Positions 1-9,454 of a DNA stretch of 64,000 nucleotides are shown here, one piece after another. Below the pieces are notes generated by a model. That model ran no database searches. It was not told the DNA's origin and saw nothing but the letters and a program-made list of their open reading frames with translations. A program made the position numbers and the translations under genes. The DNA is taken from NCBI RefSeq assembly GCF_032340315.1, contig NZ_CP135436.1, positions 1,199,501 through 1,263,500 on the forward strand. Reading direction: 5' to 3'. Source of the DNA: Streptococcus sp. DTU_2020_1001019_1_SI_AUS_MUR_006. Lineage in GTDB: Bacteria > Bacillota > Bacilli > Lactobacillales > Streptococcaceae. The first letter of the stretch is position 1; each line of letters starts with the position of its first letter.

Positions 1-1
1 A

Positions 2-2488
2 GACTTGAGTCGTGAGACCAAGACTTTTTCAGGAAAAGTAACCATTACTGGTCAAGCTAAAAGCGACCGTATTTCCCTTCACCAAAAAGATTTGGAGATT
101 TCTTCAGTTGAAGTAGCAGGACAAGCTCGTCCATTTACAGTTGATAACGAAAACGAAGCCCTTCATATCGAGCTTGCAGAAGCAGGTTTAGTTGAATTGG
201 TTATCGCTTTTTCAGGTAAAATCACAGACAACATGACAGGAATCTACCCATCATACTACACAGTTGATGGTGTTAAGAAGGAAGTTTTGTCGACTCAGTT
301 TGAGAGTCACTTTGCTCGCGAAGCCTTCCCATGTGTGGATGAGCCAGAAGCAAAAGCAACCTTTGACCTCGCTCTTCGTTTTGACCAAGCAGAAGGTGAA
401 CTTGCCTTATCAAACATGCCGGAAATCGATGTTGAAAACCGCAAAGAAACTGGCATCTGGAAATTTGAAACAACTCCACGTATGTCTTCGTACTTGCTGG
501 CTTTCGTTGCTGGTGATTTGCAAGGGGTAACTGCTAAAACTAAAAATGGTACTTTGGTAGGTGTATACTCAACCAAGGCACATCCACTTTCAAACCTTGA
601 TTTCTCACTAGACATCGCTGTCCGTTCTATCGAATTTTACGAAGACTACTACGGAGTCAAGTATCCAATCCCTCAATCTCTTCACATCGCCCTTCCTGAC
701 TTCTCAGCTGGTGCTATGGAAAACTGGGGACTTGTGACATACCGTGAAGTTTACTTGGTTGTTGATGAAAACTCAACCTTTGCTAGCCGTCAACAGGTAG
801 CACTCGTCATTGCCCACGAACTTGCTCACCAATGGTTTGGTAACCTTGTGACTATGAAGTGGTGGGATGACCTCTGGCTCAATGAAAGCTTCGCGAACAT
901 GATGGAATACGTCTGTGTGGATGCCATCGAGCCAAGTTGGAATATCTTTGAAGATTTCCAAACAGGTGGAGTACCTCTTGCTCTTGAACGCGATGCGACG
1001 GATGGCGTTCAATCTGTTCACGTTGAAGTCAAACATCCAGATGAAATCAATACGCTCTTTGATGGTGCTATCGTTTATGCCAAAGGTAGCCGTCTCATGC
1101 ACATGCTTCGTCGTTGGCTAGGAGATGCTGATTTTGCTAAAGGCTTGCATGCTTACTTTGAAAAACACCAATACGGAAATACCATTGGTCGTGACCTTTG
1201 GAATGCTCTCGGACAAGCATCTGGTCGTGATGTAGCAGCCTTCATGGATTCTTGGTTGGAGCAACCTGGTTATCCAGTCCTTACTGCCACAGTTGAAAAT
1301 GATGTATTGAAGATTTCGCAAAAACAATTCTTTATCGGTGAACACGAAGATAAGAACCGACTTTGGGTAGTGCCACTGAACAGCAACTGGAAAGGAGTAC
1401 CAGATACTCTCGAAACTGAAAGTATCGAAATCCCTGGCTATGCAGCACTTCTTGCTGAAAACAAGACAGCCCTTCGTTTTAACACTGAAAATACAGCCCA
1501 CTACATTACTGACTATCAAGGTCAATTACTTGATGCTGTGCTTGCAGACCTAGTAGAACTTGATAACACAAGTAAACTTCAAATCGTCCAAGAACGTCGT
1601 TTGCTAGCTGAAGCAGGACACATTTCTTATGCAGACTTGCTTCCAGTAGTGGATCAATTAGCACAAGAAGAATCTTATCTCGTTGTTTCAGCAGTTTCAC
1701 AAGTTATCGGAGCGCTTGATCGCTTTATCGATGAAGGAACTGAGACAGAAAAAGCCTTTAAAGCCCTTATTGCTAAACTGGCTCGTTACAACTATGACCG
1801 TCTTGGCTTTGAAGCTAAAGAGGGTGAATCTGATGAAGATGAATTGGTTCGTCAATTGACAATTTCCATGATGATTCGTTCAAATGACGAGGAAGCCAGT
1901 CAAGTTGCTAGCCAAATTTTCGAAGCCCACAAGGATAATCTTTCAGGACTTCCAGCAGCTATTCGTTCACAAGTTCTCATCAATGAAATGAAACACCATG
2001 AGACTAAGGAATTGGTGGCGACTTATCTGGATCTATACACTCATGCAACAGATGCCGCCTTTAAACGCCAATTAGCAGCTGCGCTTGCATACAGTACAGA
2101 TGCAGAAAACATCCAAACTCTTCTTGAAACTTGGAAGGACAAATTTGTGGTAAAACCTCAAGATTTGTCTGCATGGTATTATCAGTTCTTAGGTCATAAG
2201 GAAACTCAGGAACCAGTTTGGGCTTGGGCGCGTGAAAACTGGGATTGGATTAAGGCTGCTCTTGGTGGAGATATGAGCTTTGATAGCTTTGTTATTCTTC
2301 CTGCCCATGTATTTAAGACAGAGCAACGCTTGACAGAATACAAGGCCTTCTTTGAGCCGCAACTTTCTGACCTTGCACTTAGCCGTAACATCGGTATGGG
2401 AATTAAGGAAATCGCAGCACGCGTTGAATTGATCAAGCGTGAAAAAGCAGCAGTTGAAGCAGCTGTTGCTCAATATAGCAAAGCTTAA
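2..2488 (+). CDS. pepN: Aminopeptidase N (M1 family), 5' end cut off
   Basis: Zinc metallo-aminopeptidase that removes N-terminal residues from peptides in the cytoplasm, feeding amino acids from imported peptides. The M1 signature is complete: the GAMEN exopeptidase motif lies near visible residue 238, and HELAH followed about 18 residues later by NES gives the zinc ligands and catalytic Glu near residue 273. The frame is open to the window edge. Streptococcal PepN is about 847 residues, so roughly 20 N-terminal residues lie outside the window and the TTG at position 5 is not a real start. A strong terminator follows, so it is transcriptionally separate from ciaRH. Confidence 0.96.
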   Translation, partial: DLSRETKTFSGKVTITGQAKSDRISLHQKDLEISSVEVAGQARPFTVDNENEALHIELAEAGLVELVIAFSGKITDNMTGIYPSYYTVDGVKKEVLSTQFESHFAREAFPCVDEPEAKATFDLALRFDQAEGELALSNMPEIDVENRKETGIWKFETTPRMSSYLLAFVAGDLQGVTAKTKNGTLVGVYSTKAHPLSNLDFSLDIAVRSIEFYEDYYGVKYPIPQSLHIALPDFSAGAMENWGLVTYREVYLVVDENSTFASRQQVALVIAHELAHQWFGNLVTMKWWDDLWLNESFANMMEYVCVDAIEPSWNIFEDFQTGGVPLALERDATDGVQSVHVEVKHPDEINTLFDGAIVYAKGSRLMHMLRRWLGDADFAKGLHAYFEKHQYGNTIGRDLWNALGQASGRDVAAFMDSWLEQPGYPVLTATVENDVLKISQKQFFIGEHEDKNRLWVVPLNSNWKGVPDTLETESIEIPGYAALLAENKTALRFNTENTAHYITDYQGQLLDAVLADLVELDNTSKLQIVQERRLLAEAGHISYADLLPVVDQLAQEESYLVVSAVSQVIGALDRFIDEGTETEKAFKALIAKLARYNYDRLGFEAKEGESDEDELVRQLTISMMIRSNDEEASQVASQIFEAHKDNLSGLPAAIRSQVLINEMKHHETKELVATYLDLYTHATDAAFKRQLAAALAYSTDAENIQTLLETWKDKFVVKPQDLSAWYYQFLGHKETQEPVWAWARENWDWIKAALGGDMSFDSFVILPAHVFKTEQRLTEYKAFFEPQLSDLALSRNIGMGIKEIAARVELIKREKAAVEAAVAQYSKA

Positions 2489-2513
2489 AAGATTCTAGTC
2501 TAACTAGATTACA

Positions 2514-2560
2514 AAAACTCAACTTTCTCTTGGAAAAACAAGGGAAGTTGAGTTTTTTTT
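2514..2560 (+). terminator. Intrinsic terminator after pepN
   Basis: An inverted repeat built on AACTCAACTT and AAGTTGAGTT encloses a short A-rich loop and is followed by eight T residues. It lies 25 bases after the pepN stop and just before the ciaRH promoter. Confidence 0.9.
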
Positions 2561-2579
2561 AAGATATTTTTGCTATAAT
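2556..2579 (+). promoter_or_regulatory. ciaRH promoter region
   Basis: A perfect TATAAT lies at 2574-2579, 24 bases before the ciaR start. TTTAAG, the half-site known for CiaR, is at 2558-2563. The place where a second half-site would fall, five bases on, reads TTTGCT, so any CiaR repeat here is degenerate. No convincing -35 is visible at normal spacing. The -10 is clear; the autoregulatory site is speculation. Confidence 0.5.
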
Positions 2580-2603
2580 AGGTGTAATAAGGAGGAATTT
2601 TTG

Positions 2604-3275
2604 ATGATCAAAATTCTATTAGTGGAAGATGACCTAGGCCTGTCAAATTCAGTCTTTGATTTTTTGGATGATTTTGCGGATGTCATGCAGGTTTTTGATG
2701 GAGAAGAAGGTCTTTATGAGGCTGAAAGTGGCGTTTATGATTTGATTCTGCTTGATTTGATGTTGCCTGAAAAAAATGGTTTCCAAGTCTTGAAAGAATT
2801 ACGTGAAAAAGGCGTTTCGACACCAGTTCTTATCATGACAGCAAAGGAAAGTCTCGATGACAAAGGTCATGGATTTGAGCTTGGGGCAGATGATTATCTA
2901 ACAAAACCATTCTACCTAGAAGAACTCAAGATGCGTATTCAGGCGCTGCTCAAACGTTCTGGTAAGTTCAACGAAAATACTCTTTCTTATGGTGATTTGA
3001 CTGTCAATCTATCTACCAATGAGGTTAAAGTCAATGATACTGTTGTGGAATTATTGGGTAAAGAATTTGATCTTTTGGTTTATTTCCTCCAAAATCAAAA
3101 TGTTATCTTACCAAAAACACAAATTTTTGACCGTTTGTGGGGATTTGACAGTGACACAACCATCTCCGTGGTAGAAGTCTATGTATCAAAAGTTCGTAAG
3201 AAATTAAAGGGCTCAGTCTTTGCTGAAAACCTCCAAACCTTGCGTAGTGTTGGGTATATTTTAAAACATGTTTAA
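2604..3275 (+). CDS. ciaR: Two-component response regulator CiaR
   Basis: OmpR/PhoB-type DNA-binding response regulator of the CiaRH system, which in streptococci controls competence, beta-lactam tolerance, lysis resistance and small RNAs. Residues 1-115 form the receiver domain, with the acidic pocket (EDD near residue 9), phospho-acceptor Asp in LILLDLMLP near 51 and the conserved Lys in LTKPF near 100. The C-terminal half is a winged helix ending in RSVGYIL. ATG at 2604 is preferred over the TTG one codon upstream because it sits 6-7 bases after GGAGGAA and matches the known CiaR N-terminus [10 protein letters not shown]. It overlaps ciaH by 8 bases. Confidence 0.97.
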   Translation: MIKILLVEDDLGLSNSVFDFLDDFADVMQVFDGEEGLYEAESGVYDLILLDLMLPEKNGFQVLKELREKGVSTPVLIMTAKESLDDKGHGFELGADDYLTKPFYLEELKMRIQALLKRSGKFNENTLSYGDLTVNLSTNEVKVNDTVVELLGKEFDLLVYFLQNQNVILPKTQIFDRLWGFDSDTTISVVEVYVSKVRKKLKGSVFAENLQTLRSVGYILKHV

Positions 3276-4602
3276 TAAATTTAAAAAGAATTGGTATGCG
3301 GAGGATTTCAGTTATTTTATCCGTAACTTTGGAGTATTTACTCTGATTTTCTCTGCTATGACCTTGATTATCTTACAGGTTATGCACTCCAGTCTCTACA
3401 CATCGGTGGATGAAAAACTCTTATCACTGAGCAAAAATCCTCAGGACGTCATTCAATTGGCGGTCAATCGTGCAACTGAGGACGTTAAGGATTTAGGTAG
3501 TGCCAATGTTGCTCCAGCTTCTGATAAAAAACCAACGGTTAGTTCCAATACGGAAGTGATATTGCTAGATTCAAATTTGAATCAATTAGTGACTGGCAAC
3601 CGCTTTTTAGGTCTTGATAAGATTACTTTTAATAAAAAGGATTTGAATCATATTCGACAACTTCATGTTCAGAATAGTTATGGTCAGGATGAGATTTACC
3701 GAGTGATTCTATCTGAAATAAATATCGATTCTGTCTCGACCAATATTAAGTATGCAGCGGTTTTGATAAATACCAGTCAGATAGAGCAAATTAGTCAAAA
3801 TCATGAGCAATTAATCGTGGTAGTCATGGCTAGCTTCTGGATTTTATCCATTATTGCCAGCCTTTATCTTGCGCGTGTCAGTGTTAAACCTTTACTTGAA
3901 AGCATGCAAAAGCAACAGAGTTTTGTGGAAAATGCCAGTCATGAGCTACGAACTCCATTAGCTGTTCTGCAAAATCGTCTAGAAACTCTTTTTCGAAAGC
4001 CGGAAGCTACTATTATGGAATCTAGCGAGAGTATTGCTTCTAGTTTAGAAGAAGTTCGAAACATGCGCTTTTTAACAACCAATCTCCTAAATTTAGCCCG
4101 TCGTGATGATGGTATCAATCCTGAACTAGGAGAGGTACAGCCAGACTTCTTTAACACAACCTTTACCAACTATGAAATGATTGCGTCTGAAAATAACCGC
4201 GTTTTTCATTTTGAAAATCGCATCCATCGGACCATCATAACAGATAAGCTTCTTCTTAAACAACTGATGACTATCTTGTTTGACAATGCTGTCAAGTACA
4301 CAGAAGAAGAAGGAGATATCCATTTTGTCATTGCTACGACGGAGCGTAATCTCTATTTGTCAGTAGCTGATGATGGAATTGGTATTTCTGCAGTAGATAA
4401 AAAGAAAATTTTTGATCGCTTTTACAGGGTTGATAAGGCTCGTACTCGGCAAAAAGGTGGTTTTGGGTTAGGCTTATCCTTAGCCAAACAGATTGTCGAT
4501 GCTCTTAAAGGAACCATCAGTGTCAAAGATAACAAACCTCATGGTACGATTTTTGAAGTAAAAATCGCTATCCAAACACCATCCAAGCGTAAAAATAAAT
4601 AA
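3268..4602 (+). CDS. ciaH: Sensor histidine kinase CiaH
   Basis: Membrane sensor kinase partner of CiaR. A transmembrane helix near residues 21-41 and another near 183-203 flank an extracytoplasmic sensor domain of about 140 residues. The H-box [10 protein letters not shown] with the phosphorylated His is near residue 226, followed by the N-box FDNAVKY, DDGIGI and GFGLGLSLA of the ATPase domain. The start overlaps the end of ciaR, so the two are translationally coupled. Length 444 is normal for the family. Mutations in this kinase are known to cause beta-lactam tolerance in pneumococci; no obvious defect is seen here. Confidence 0.97.
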   Translation: MFNKFKKNWYAEDFSYFIRNFGVFTLIFSAMTLIILQVMHSSLYTSVDEKLLSLSKNPQDVIQLAVNRATEDVKDLGSANVAPASDKKPTVSSNTEVILLDSNLNQLVTGNRFLGLDKITFNKKDLNHIRQLHVQNSYGQDEIYRVILSEINIDSVSTNIKYAAVLINTSQIEQISQNHEQLIVVVMASFWILSIIASLYLARVSVKPLLESMQKQQSFVENASHELRTPLAVLQNRLETLFRKPEATIMESSESIASSLEEVRNMRFLTTNLLNLARRDDGINPELGEVQPDFFNTTFTNYEMIASENNRVFHFENRIHRTIITDKLLLKQLMTILFDNAVKYTEEEGDIHFVIATTERNLYLSVADDGIGISAVDKKKIFDRFYRVDKARTRQKGGFGLGLSLAKQIVDALKGTISVKDNKPHGTIFEVKIAIQTPSKRKNK

Positions 4603-4607
4603 AAAAA

Positions 4608-4662
4608 GCTGTGACTTAGAGAGCGGAAGAGCAAGTATCGCTTTTCTAGTCGCAGCCCTTTA
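4608..4662 (+). terminator. Hairpin after ciaH
   Basis: GCTGTGACT (4608-4616) pairs with AGTCGCAGC (4648-4656), and an inner AGCG/CGCT pair extends the stem. The downstream T run is poor, so termination may be partial. It lies directly behind the ciaH stop. Confidence 0.6.
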
Positions 4663-4674
4663 GTTATCTTATAA

Positions 4675-4704
4675 AAAATAGGTCAGGACAAAATCCCGAC
4701 CTTT
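4675..4704 (-). terminator. Terminator of the DUF3270 gene
   Basis: On the minus strand GGTCGGGA and TCCTGACC pair around a short T-rich loop and are followed by a T-rich tract. It sits just past the stop of the minus-strand gene. Its core resembles the ends of the MITE-like repeat at 13647 and 51769. Confidence 0.75.
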
Positions 4705-4709
4705 TGAAT

Positions 4710-4985
4710 CTAATATAATTTCTTCTTAATTATCGAACGTTGAATGTTTGATGCTGCTAAACTCAAGGCAATTGCTAGGCTAAAAGCCAGAACTGTATTA
4801 AACTTGAGGGCTAAAAAGATAAAGCTAAACAAGGCTAAAAAGACGCAAAAACAAGCAATGTTTACAAAGAAAAGAACTTCCTTCAAACTAGCAACGGAAG
4901 TGGTTTCTGGAACATAGTCTTGGTATAGCGTTGTTTGAGTTTCCTCTTCTTCAAACTCATACGATTGATATTTTCTTACGGGCAT
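4710..4985 (-). CDS. Small membrane protein, DUF3270 family
   Basis: 91 residues with a polar, Glu-rich N-terminal third (EFEEEETQ near 10-17) and two hydrophobic helices (about 35-60 and 65-82) ending in a basic tail. This layout fits the streptococcal DUF3270 membrane proteins, whose function is unknown. The ATG is preceded by AAGGAGAG, a strong ribosome binding site. It is transcribed against ciaRH from its own promoter and has its own terminator. No catalytic motif is visible. Confidence 0.75.
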   Translation of the reverse strand: MPVRKYQSYEFEEEETQTTLYQDYVPETTSVASLKEVLFFVNIACFCVFLALFSFIFLALKFNTVLAFSLAIALSLAASNIQRSIIKKKLY

Positions 4986-5107
4986 GATTCTCTCCTTAAC
5001 AGTACTCTTTCATTTTACCATTTTTCAAGAAAAAAATTATTACAGTAAGGTTACAAAAATAATAAGTAAATTTATCATTTTAGGGAATAGCTGATTTTTC
5101 AGAAATG

Positions 5108-5116
5108 TGGTATAAT
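5108..5116 (+). promoter_or_regulatory. Extended -10 promoter predicting a leaderless mRNA
   Basis: TGGTATAAT ends 7 bases before the ATG of the U32 gene. Transcription normally starts about 7 bases after the -10, so the mRNA would begin at or next to the start codon. No Shine-Dalgarno sequence can fit in that space. Confidence 0.7.
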
Positions 5117-5123
5117 TTTTCTT

Positions 5124-6053
5124 ATGGAAAAGATTATTATTACAGCAACTGCTGAAAGCATTGAACAAGTAAAAGAATTACTAGAGGCGGGAGTTGACCG
5201 CATCTATGTCGGTGAGAAAGATTTTGGGCTTCGTCTACCAAAGACTTTTTCTTATGATGAACTGAGAACCATCGCTGGTCTGGTTCATGATGCAGGTAAG
5301 GAATTGATCGTAGCGGTCAATGCTCTTATGCATCAGGATATGATGGATCGTATCAAACCCTTTCTTGATTTCTTGGAAGAAATTAAAACAGACTACATTA
5401 CTGTTGGGGATGCGGGTGTCTTTTATGTTGTCAATCGCGATGGTTATTCTTTTAAAACCATCTATGATGCCTCAACGATGGTAACTAGCAGCCGTCAGAT
5501 CAATTTCTGGGGACAAAAGGCTGGCGCTTCTGAGGCAGTATTGGCTCGTGAAATTCCATCAGCTGAACTCTTTAAAATGCCTGAAATTTTGGAAATTCCT
5601 GCTGAAATTTTGGTCTATGGAGCAAGTGTTATCCACCACTCTAAGCGTCCACTCTTGCAGAATTACTATAATTTTACTCAGATTGATGATGAAAAAACAC
5701 GTCAACGCGATCTCTTCTTAGCAGAGCCTAGTGATCCAGATAGCCATTACTCTATTTTTGAAGACAATCATGGAACTCACATTTTTGCCAATAACGACCT
5801 CGATTTGATGACCAAATTGCCAGAGTTGGTGGAGAATGGTTTCACTCATTGGAAACTAGAAGGACTTTATACTCCAGGGCAAGATTTTGTTGAGATTGCA
5901 AAACTCTTCATCCAAGCCCGTAGCTTGATTCAAGAGGGAAGCTTTACGCATGACCAAGCCTTCTTGTTGGATGAGCAAGTCCGTAAACTCCATCCCAAAA
6001 ATCGTTTCCTTGACACAGGATTTTATGACTACGATCCTGACATGGTTAAATAA
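5124..6053 (+). CDS. U32 peptidase-family protein (YrrN/TrhP1-like)
   Basis: 309-residue member of the U32 family. Short U32 proteins of this size resemble B. subtilis YrrN, which with the longer YrrO is needed for 5-hydroxyuridine formation at tRNA position 34; the older annotation is protease or collagenase. A TIM-barrel-like N-terminal part is recognisable (GVDRIYVGEKDFGLR, near residues 24-38). The late HWKLEGLY segment also fits the family. The usual longer partner gene is not adjacent; an rpiA operon follows. Translation probably starts on a leaderless transcript. Confidence 0.82.
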   Translation: MEKIIITATAESIEQVKELLEAGVDRIYVGEKDFGLRLPKTFSYDELRTIAGLVHDAGKELIVAVNALMHQDMMDRIKPFLDFLEEIKTDYITVGDAGVFYVVNRDGYSFKTIYDASTMVTSSRQINFWGQKAGASEAVLAREIPSAELFKMPEILEIPAEILVYGASVIHHSKRPLLQNYYNFTQIDDEKTRQRDLFLAEPSDPDSHYSIFEDNHGTHIFANNDLDLMTKLPELVENGFTHWKLEGLYTPGQDFVEIAKLFIQARSLIQEGSFTHDQAFLLDEQVRKLHPKNRFLDTGFYDYDPDMVK

Positions 6054-6060
6054 GAATCAG

Positions 6061-6090
6061 AAACCCGAAATAAAATGTTCGGGTTTTTCT
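6061..6090 (+). terminator. Terminator after the U32 gene
   Basis: AAACCCGAA (6061-6069) pairs perfectly with TTCGGGTTT (6078-6086), followed by more T residues. Confidence 0.9.
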
Positions 6091-6119
6091 AGTGCAAGGA
6101 TGAATTTGAAGCGTATTCA

Positions 6120-6128
6120 TGTTATAAT
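6120..6128 (+). promoter_or_regulatory. Extended -10 promoter of the rpiA operon
   Basis: TGTTATAAT lies 30 bases upstream of the rpiA start. No good -35 hexamer is seen at 16-18 bases, as is typical for extended -10 promoters in streptococci. Confidence 0.65.
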
Positions 6129-6158
6129 AAAAGTAGCTTTTTGTTTGGAGGTGTTTAA

Positions 6159-6842
6159 GTGGAAAATCTGAAAAAAATAGCAGGCATCAAGGCTGCTGAG
6201 TTCGTAACCGACGGAATGGTTGTAGGACTTGGAACAGGCTCGACTGCCTATTATTTCGTAGAGGAGATCGGACGTAGAATTAAAGAAGAAGGACTTCAAA
6301 TTACAGCCGTAACGACCTCGAGTGTAACGACAAAACAGGCACAAGGATTGAATATCCCACTTAAGTCGATTGACGAGGTGGATGAGGTTGATGTGACTGT
6401 TGATGGAGCCGATGAGGTAGATCGCCAGTTTAATGGTATCAAAGGAGGCGGTGGTGCGCTTCTAATGGAAAAAGTAGTTGCGACATCAACCAAACAGTAT
6501 ATCTGGGTGGTAGATGAGAGCAAAATGGTTGAGAAACTGGGCGCTTTCAAACTACCTGTCGAAGTTGTCCAATACGGAGCAGAACAGGTTTTCCGTCGTT
6601 TTGAAAAAGCTGGTTATAAGCCAAGTTTTCGTGAAAAAGATGGCCAACGCTTTGTGACGGATATGAAAAATTTCATTATTGATCTTGATTTAGGTGTCAT
6701 TGAAGATCCGATTGCTTTTGGTCATCAACTGGATCTTCAGGTCGGTATTGTTGAGCACGGTTTATTTAATCAAATGGTTGATAAAGTGATTGTTGCAGGG
6801 CAAGCTGGCGTTCAGGTTTTAACTTCAACAAAAGGGAAATAA
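6159..6842 (+). CDS. rpiA: Ribose-5-phosphate isomerase A
   Basis: Interconverts ribose 5-phosphate and ribulose 5-phosphate, linking nucleoside breakdown to the pentose phosphate pathway. The phosphate-binding [11 protein letters not shown] is near residues 25-35. The active-site stretch [11 protein letters not shown] is near 78-88, followed by [11 protein letters not shown]. The start is GTG, preceded by GGAGGTG at proper distance. Length 227 is normal. It is the first gene of a run that continues with deoB and punA, all using or producing ribose phosphates. Confidence 0.97.
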   Translation: MENLKKIAGIKAAEFVTDGMVVGLGTGSTAYYFVEEIGRRIKEEGLQITAVTTSSVTTKQAQGLNIPLKSIDEVDEVDVTVDGADEVDRQFNGIKGGGGALLMEKVVATSTKQYIWVVDESKMVEKLGAFKLPVEVVQYGAEQVFRRFEKAGYKPSFREKDGQRFVTDMKNFIIDLDLGVIEDPIAFGHQLDLQVGIVEHGLFNQMVDKVIVAGQAGVQVLTSTKGK

Positions 6843-6870
6843 TCAAAATAATCAAAAAAGGAGACACACT

Positions 6871-8082
6871 ATGCCAAAATTTAATCGTATTCACTTGGTG
6901 GTACTCGATTCTGTAGGAATCGGTGCAGCACCAGATGCTAATAACTTTGTCAATGCAGGGGTTCCAGATGGAGCTTCTGATACACTAGGCCATATTTCAA
7001 AATCAGTTGGTTTGAATGTTCCTAACATGGCTAAGATTGGTCTTGGGAATATTGAACGTGAAACAGCCCTTAAAACGGTTCCCGCAGAGGCAAATCCTAG
7101 TGGTTACTACACTAAACTTGAGGAAGTGTCATTAGGGAAAGACACCATGACAGGTCACTGGGAAATCATGGGCCTCAACATCACTGAACCGTTTGATACT
7201 TTCTGGAATGGATTCCCAGAAGAAATACTTACAAAGATTGAAGAATTCTCAGGTCGTAAAGTAATCCGTGAAGCAAATAAACCATACTCAGGAACTGCTG
7301 TTATCGATGATTTTGGACCACGTCAAATGGAAACAGGCGAGTTGATTATCTATACGTCAGCTGACCCAGTTCTTCAAATCGCGGCCCACGAAGACATTAT
7401 TCCTTTGGATGAACTCTATCGTATTTGTGAGTACGCTCGTTCGATTACATTGGAACGTCCAGCTCTTCTAGGTCGTATCATTGCACGTCCTTATGTTGGT
7501 GAGCCTGGAAACTTCACACGTACTGCAAATCGTCGTGACTTGGCTGTATCCCCATTTGCTCCAACCGTTTTGGACAAACTCAACGAAGCAGGCATTGATA
7601 CTTACTCAGTAGGTAAGATTAGTGATATCTTTAATGGTGCTGGGGTGAACCATGATATGGGCCACAATAAGTCTAATAGCCATGGAATTGATACGCTTTT
7701 GACAACAATGGGCCTTGCTGAGTTTGAAAAAGGATTCTCATTCACTAACTTGGTCGACTTTGATGCACTTTACGGTCACCGCCGTGATCCACATGGTTAC
7801 CGCGATTGCTTGCATGAGTTTGATCAACGTTTGCCTGAGCTTATCGCTGCTATGAGAGAAGATGATCTACTCATGATTACTGCAGATCATGGTAATGACC
7901 CTACTTATGCAGGTACAGACCATACTCGTGAATACATTCCACTTTTGGTCTGTAGCCCATCACTAAAAGGAAATGGACACCTACCAATCGGTCATTTTGC
8001 AGATATTTCTGCGACAATCGCTGATAACTTTGGCGTAGATAAGGCTATGATTGGTGAAAGCTTCTTAGATAAATTGGTTTAA
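6871..8082 (+). CDS. deoB: Phosphopentomutase
   Basis: Moves phosphate between C1 and C5 of ribose or deoxyribose, so that the sugar released by nucleoside phosphorylases can be used. It is a metalloenzyme of the alkaline phosphatase superfamily: the metal-binding [11 protein letters not shown] is at residues 11-21, the phosphorylated Thr lies in KDTMTGHWE near 90, and metal ligands HDMGHNK and [10 protein letters not shown] lie in the C-terminal half. Length 403 is normal. It follows rpiA by 28 bases with an AAGGAG site and is followed after one base by the DUF1697 gene. Confidence 0.98.
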   Translation: MPKFNRIHLVVLDSVGIGAAPDANNFVNAGVPDGASDTLGHISKSVGLNVPNMAKIGLGNIERETALKTVPAEANPSGYYTKLEEVSLGKDTMTGHWEIMGLNITEPFDTFWNGFPEEILTKIEEFSGRKVIREANKPYSGTAVIDDFGPRQMETGELIIYTSADPVLQIAAHEDIIPLDELYRICEYARSITLERPALLGRIIARPYVGEPGNFTRTANRRDLAVSPFAPTVLDKLNEAGIDTYSVGKISDIFNGAGVNHDMGHNKSNSHGIDTLLTTMGLAEFEKGFSFTNLVDFDALYGHRRDPHGYRDCLHEFDQRLPELIAAMREDDLLMITADHGNDPTYAGTDHTREYIPLLVCSPSLKGNGHLPIGHFADISATIADNFGVDKAMIGESFLDKLV

Positions 8083-8083
8083 G

Positions 8084-8644
8084 ATGACTCGCTTGGCATT
8101 ACTGGTTAGAGGGATCAATGTCGGTGGGAAACATAAGGTGGTCATGGCCCAGCTTCGTCAAGAATTGACAGAGTTGGGATTAGAAAATGTTGAAACCTAC
8201 ATCAATAGTGGCAATATTTTCTTTGATACTAGCATGCCTAGAACTCAGTTGGTTGAGAGGCTACAGGATTTCTTTAAAGAACATTATCCATTTATTCAAC
8301 ATTTTTCCTTGTTAAGTCAAGAAGATTACGAAGAGGAGCTTAGAACTCTTCCGGAATGGTGGTTCCAAGAAATAGCTCGAAAGGATGTTCTCTTTTATAC
8401 TGAGGGACTGGATATCAAGCAAGTTATCGAGAAAGTCGAAAGTATGGAACTGGTAGATGAAGTGCTTCATTTCGGGAAACTGGGAATCTTCTGGGGCAAA
8501 TTCTCAGAAGAAACCTATAGCAAAACAGCCTATCACAAGTACCTGCTTAAGATGCCTTTCTATCGTAATATTACTATTCGAAATGCAAAAACCTTTGACA
8601 AAATCGGTCAATTTTTAAAAGATTATGAAGGAGACAGACAATGA
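8084..8644 (+). CDS. DUF1697 family protein
   Basis: 186 residues. The N-terminus RLALLVRGINVGGKHKVVMA, followed by INSGNIFF near residue 43 and a C-terminal RNAKTFDKI segment, is diagnostic of DUF1697, a widespread family without an assigned function. It starts one base after the deoB stop and overlaps punA by four bases (ATGA), so it is cotranslated within a nucleoside salvage operon. A role connected to nucleotides is possible but not shown by the sequence. Confidence 0.85.
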   Translation: MTRLALLVRGINVGGKHKVVMAQLRQELTELGLENVETYINSGNIFFDTSMPRTQLVERLQDFFKEHYPFIQHFSLLSQEDYEEELRTLPEWWFQEIARKDVLFYTEGLDIKQVIEKVESMELVDEVLHFGKLGIFWGKFSEETYSKTAYHKYLLKMPFYRNITIRNAKTFDKIGQFLKDYEGDRQ

Positions 8645-9450
8645 CATTATTAGCAAAAATCAATGAAACAGCTGCTTTCTTAAAAGAAAAGGGAGTAAAA
8701 GCACCAGAGTTTGGCTTGATTCTTGGATCAGGACTTGGAGAACTTGCTGAAGAAATCGAAAATCCAGTTGTGGTAGACTATGCTGAGATTCCAAACTGGG
8801 GACGTTCGACTGTTGTTGGACACGCTGGCAAATTGGTGTACGGTGAGCTTGCTGGACGTAAAGTCTTGGCCCTTCAAGGACGCTTCCATTTCTATGAAGG
8901 AAATCCGCTTGAAGTCGTGACTTTCCCAGTTCGTGTCATGAAAGTTTTGGGCTGTGAAGGTGTGATTGTTACCAATGCTGCTGGTGGTATCGGCTTTGGT
9001 CCTGGTACTTTGATGGCTATCACTGACCACATCAATATGACAGGCCAAAACCCTCTAATCGGTGGAAACCTGGATGACTTCGGTCCACGTTTCCCAGACA
9101 TGTCAAAAGCCTACACTCCAGAATACCGTGCTACAGCTCATGCAGTTGCTGAAAAGCTTGGTGTTAAACTTGATGACGGTGTTTATATCGGTGTAACTGG
9201 TCCAACTTATGAAACTCCAGCTGAAATCCGTGCATATAAGGTACTTGGTGCTGATGCTGTCGGAATGTCAACTGTTCCAGAAGTTATCGTTGCAGCTCAC
9301 TCTGGCTTGAAGGTTCTTGGTATTTCATGTATTACCAACTTTGCGGCTGGTTTCCAAGAAGAACTTAACCACGAAGAAGTTGTAGAAGTGACCGAACGTG
9401 TCAAAGGCGACTTTAAAGGCTTGCTGAAAGCGATTCTTGCTGAATTGTAA
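8641..9450 (+). CDS. punA: Purine-nucleoside phosphorylase, trimeric type
   Basis: Phosphorolysis of (deoxy)inosine and (deoxy)guanosine to the base and pentose 1-phosphate. LILGSGLGELAEEIENP near residues 27-43 binds phosphate, GRFHFYEG is near 80-87, and VTNAAGGIG and TGPTYETPAEIRA form the active site. This is the low-molecular-mass family, different from the hexameric DeoD encoded 2.4 kb downstream; having both gives broad purine coverage. Overlapping ATGA with the upstream gene shows operon membership. Confidence 0.97.
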   Translation: MTLLAKINETAAFLKEKGVKAPEFGLILGSGLGELAEEIENPVVVDYAEIPNWGRSTVVGHAGKLVYGELAGRKVLALQGRFHFYEGNPLEVVTFPVRVMKVLGCEGVIVTNAAGGIGFGPGTLMAITDHINMTGQNPLIGGNLDDFGPRFPDMSKAYTPEYRATAHAVAEKLGVKLDDGVYIGVTGPTYETPAEIRAYKVLGADAVGMSTVPEVIVAAHSGLKVLGISCITNFAAGFQEELNHEEVVEVTERVKGDFKGLLKAILAEL

Positions 9451-9454
9451 GACT

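Noticed and set aside
2556..2579. CiaR autoregulatory direct repeat
   Set aside because: Only one TTTAAG half-site is good; the second overlaps the -10 and is TTTGCT. Not reported as a firm site.
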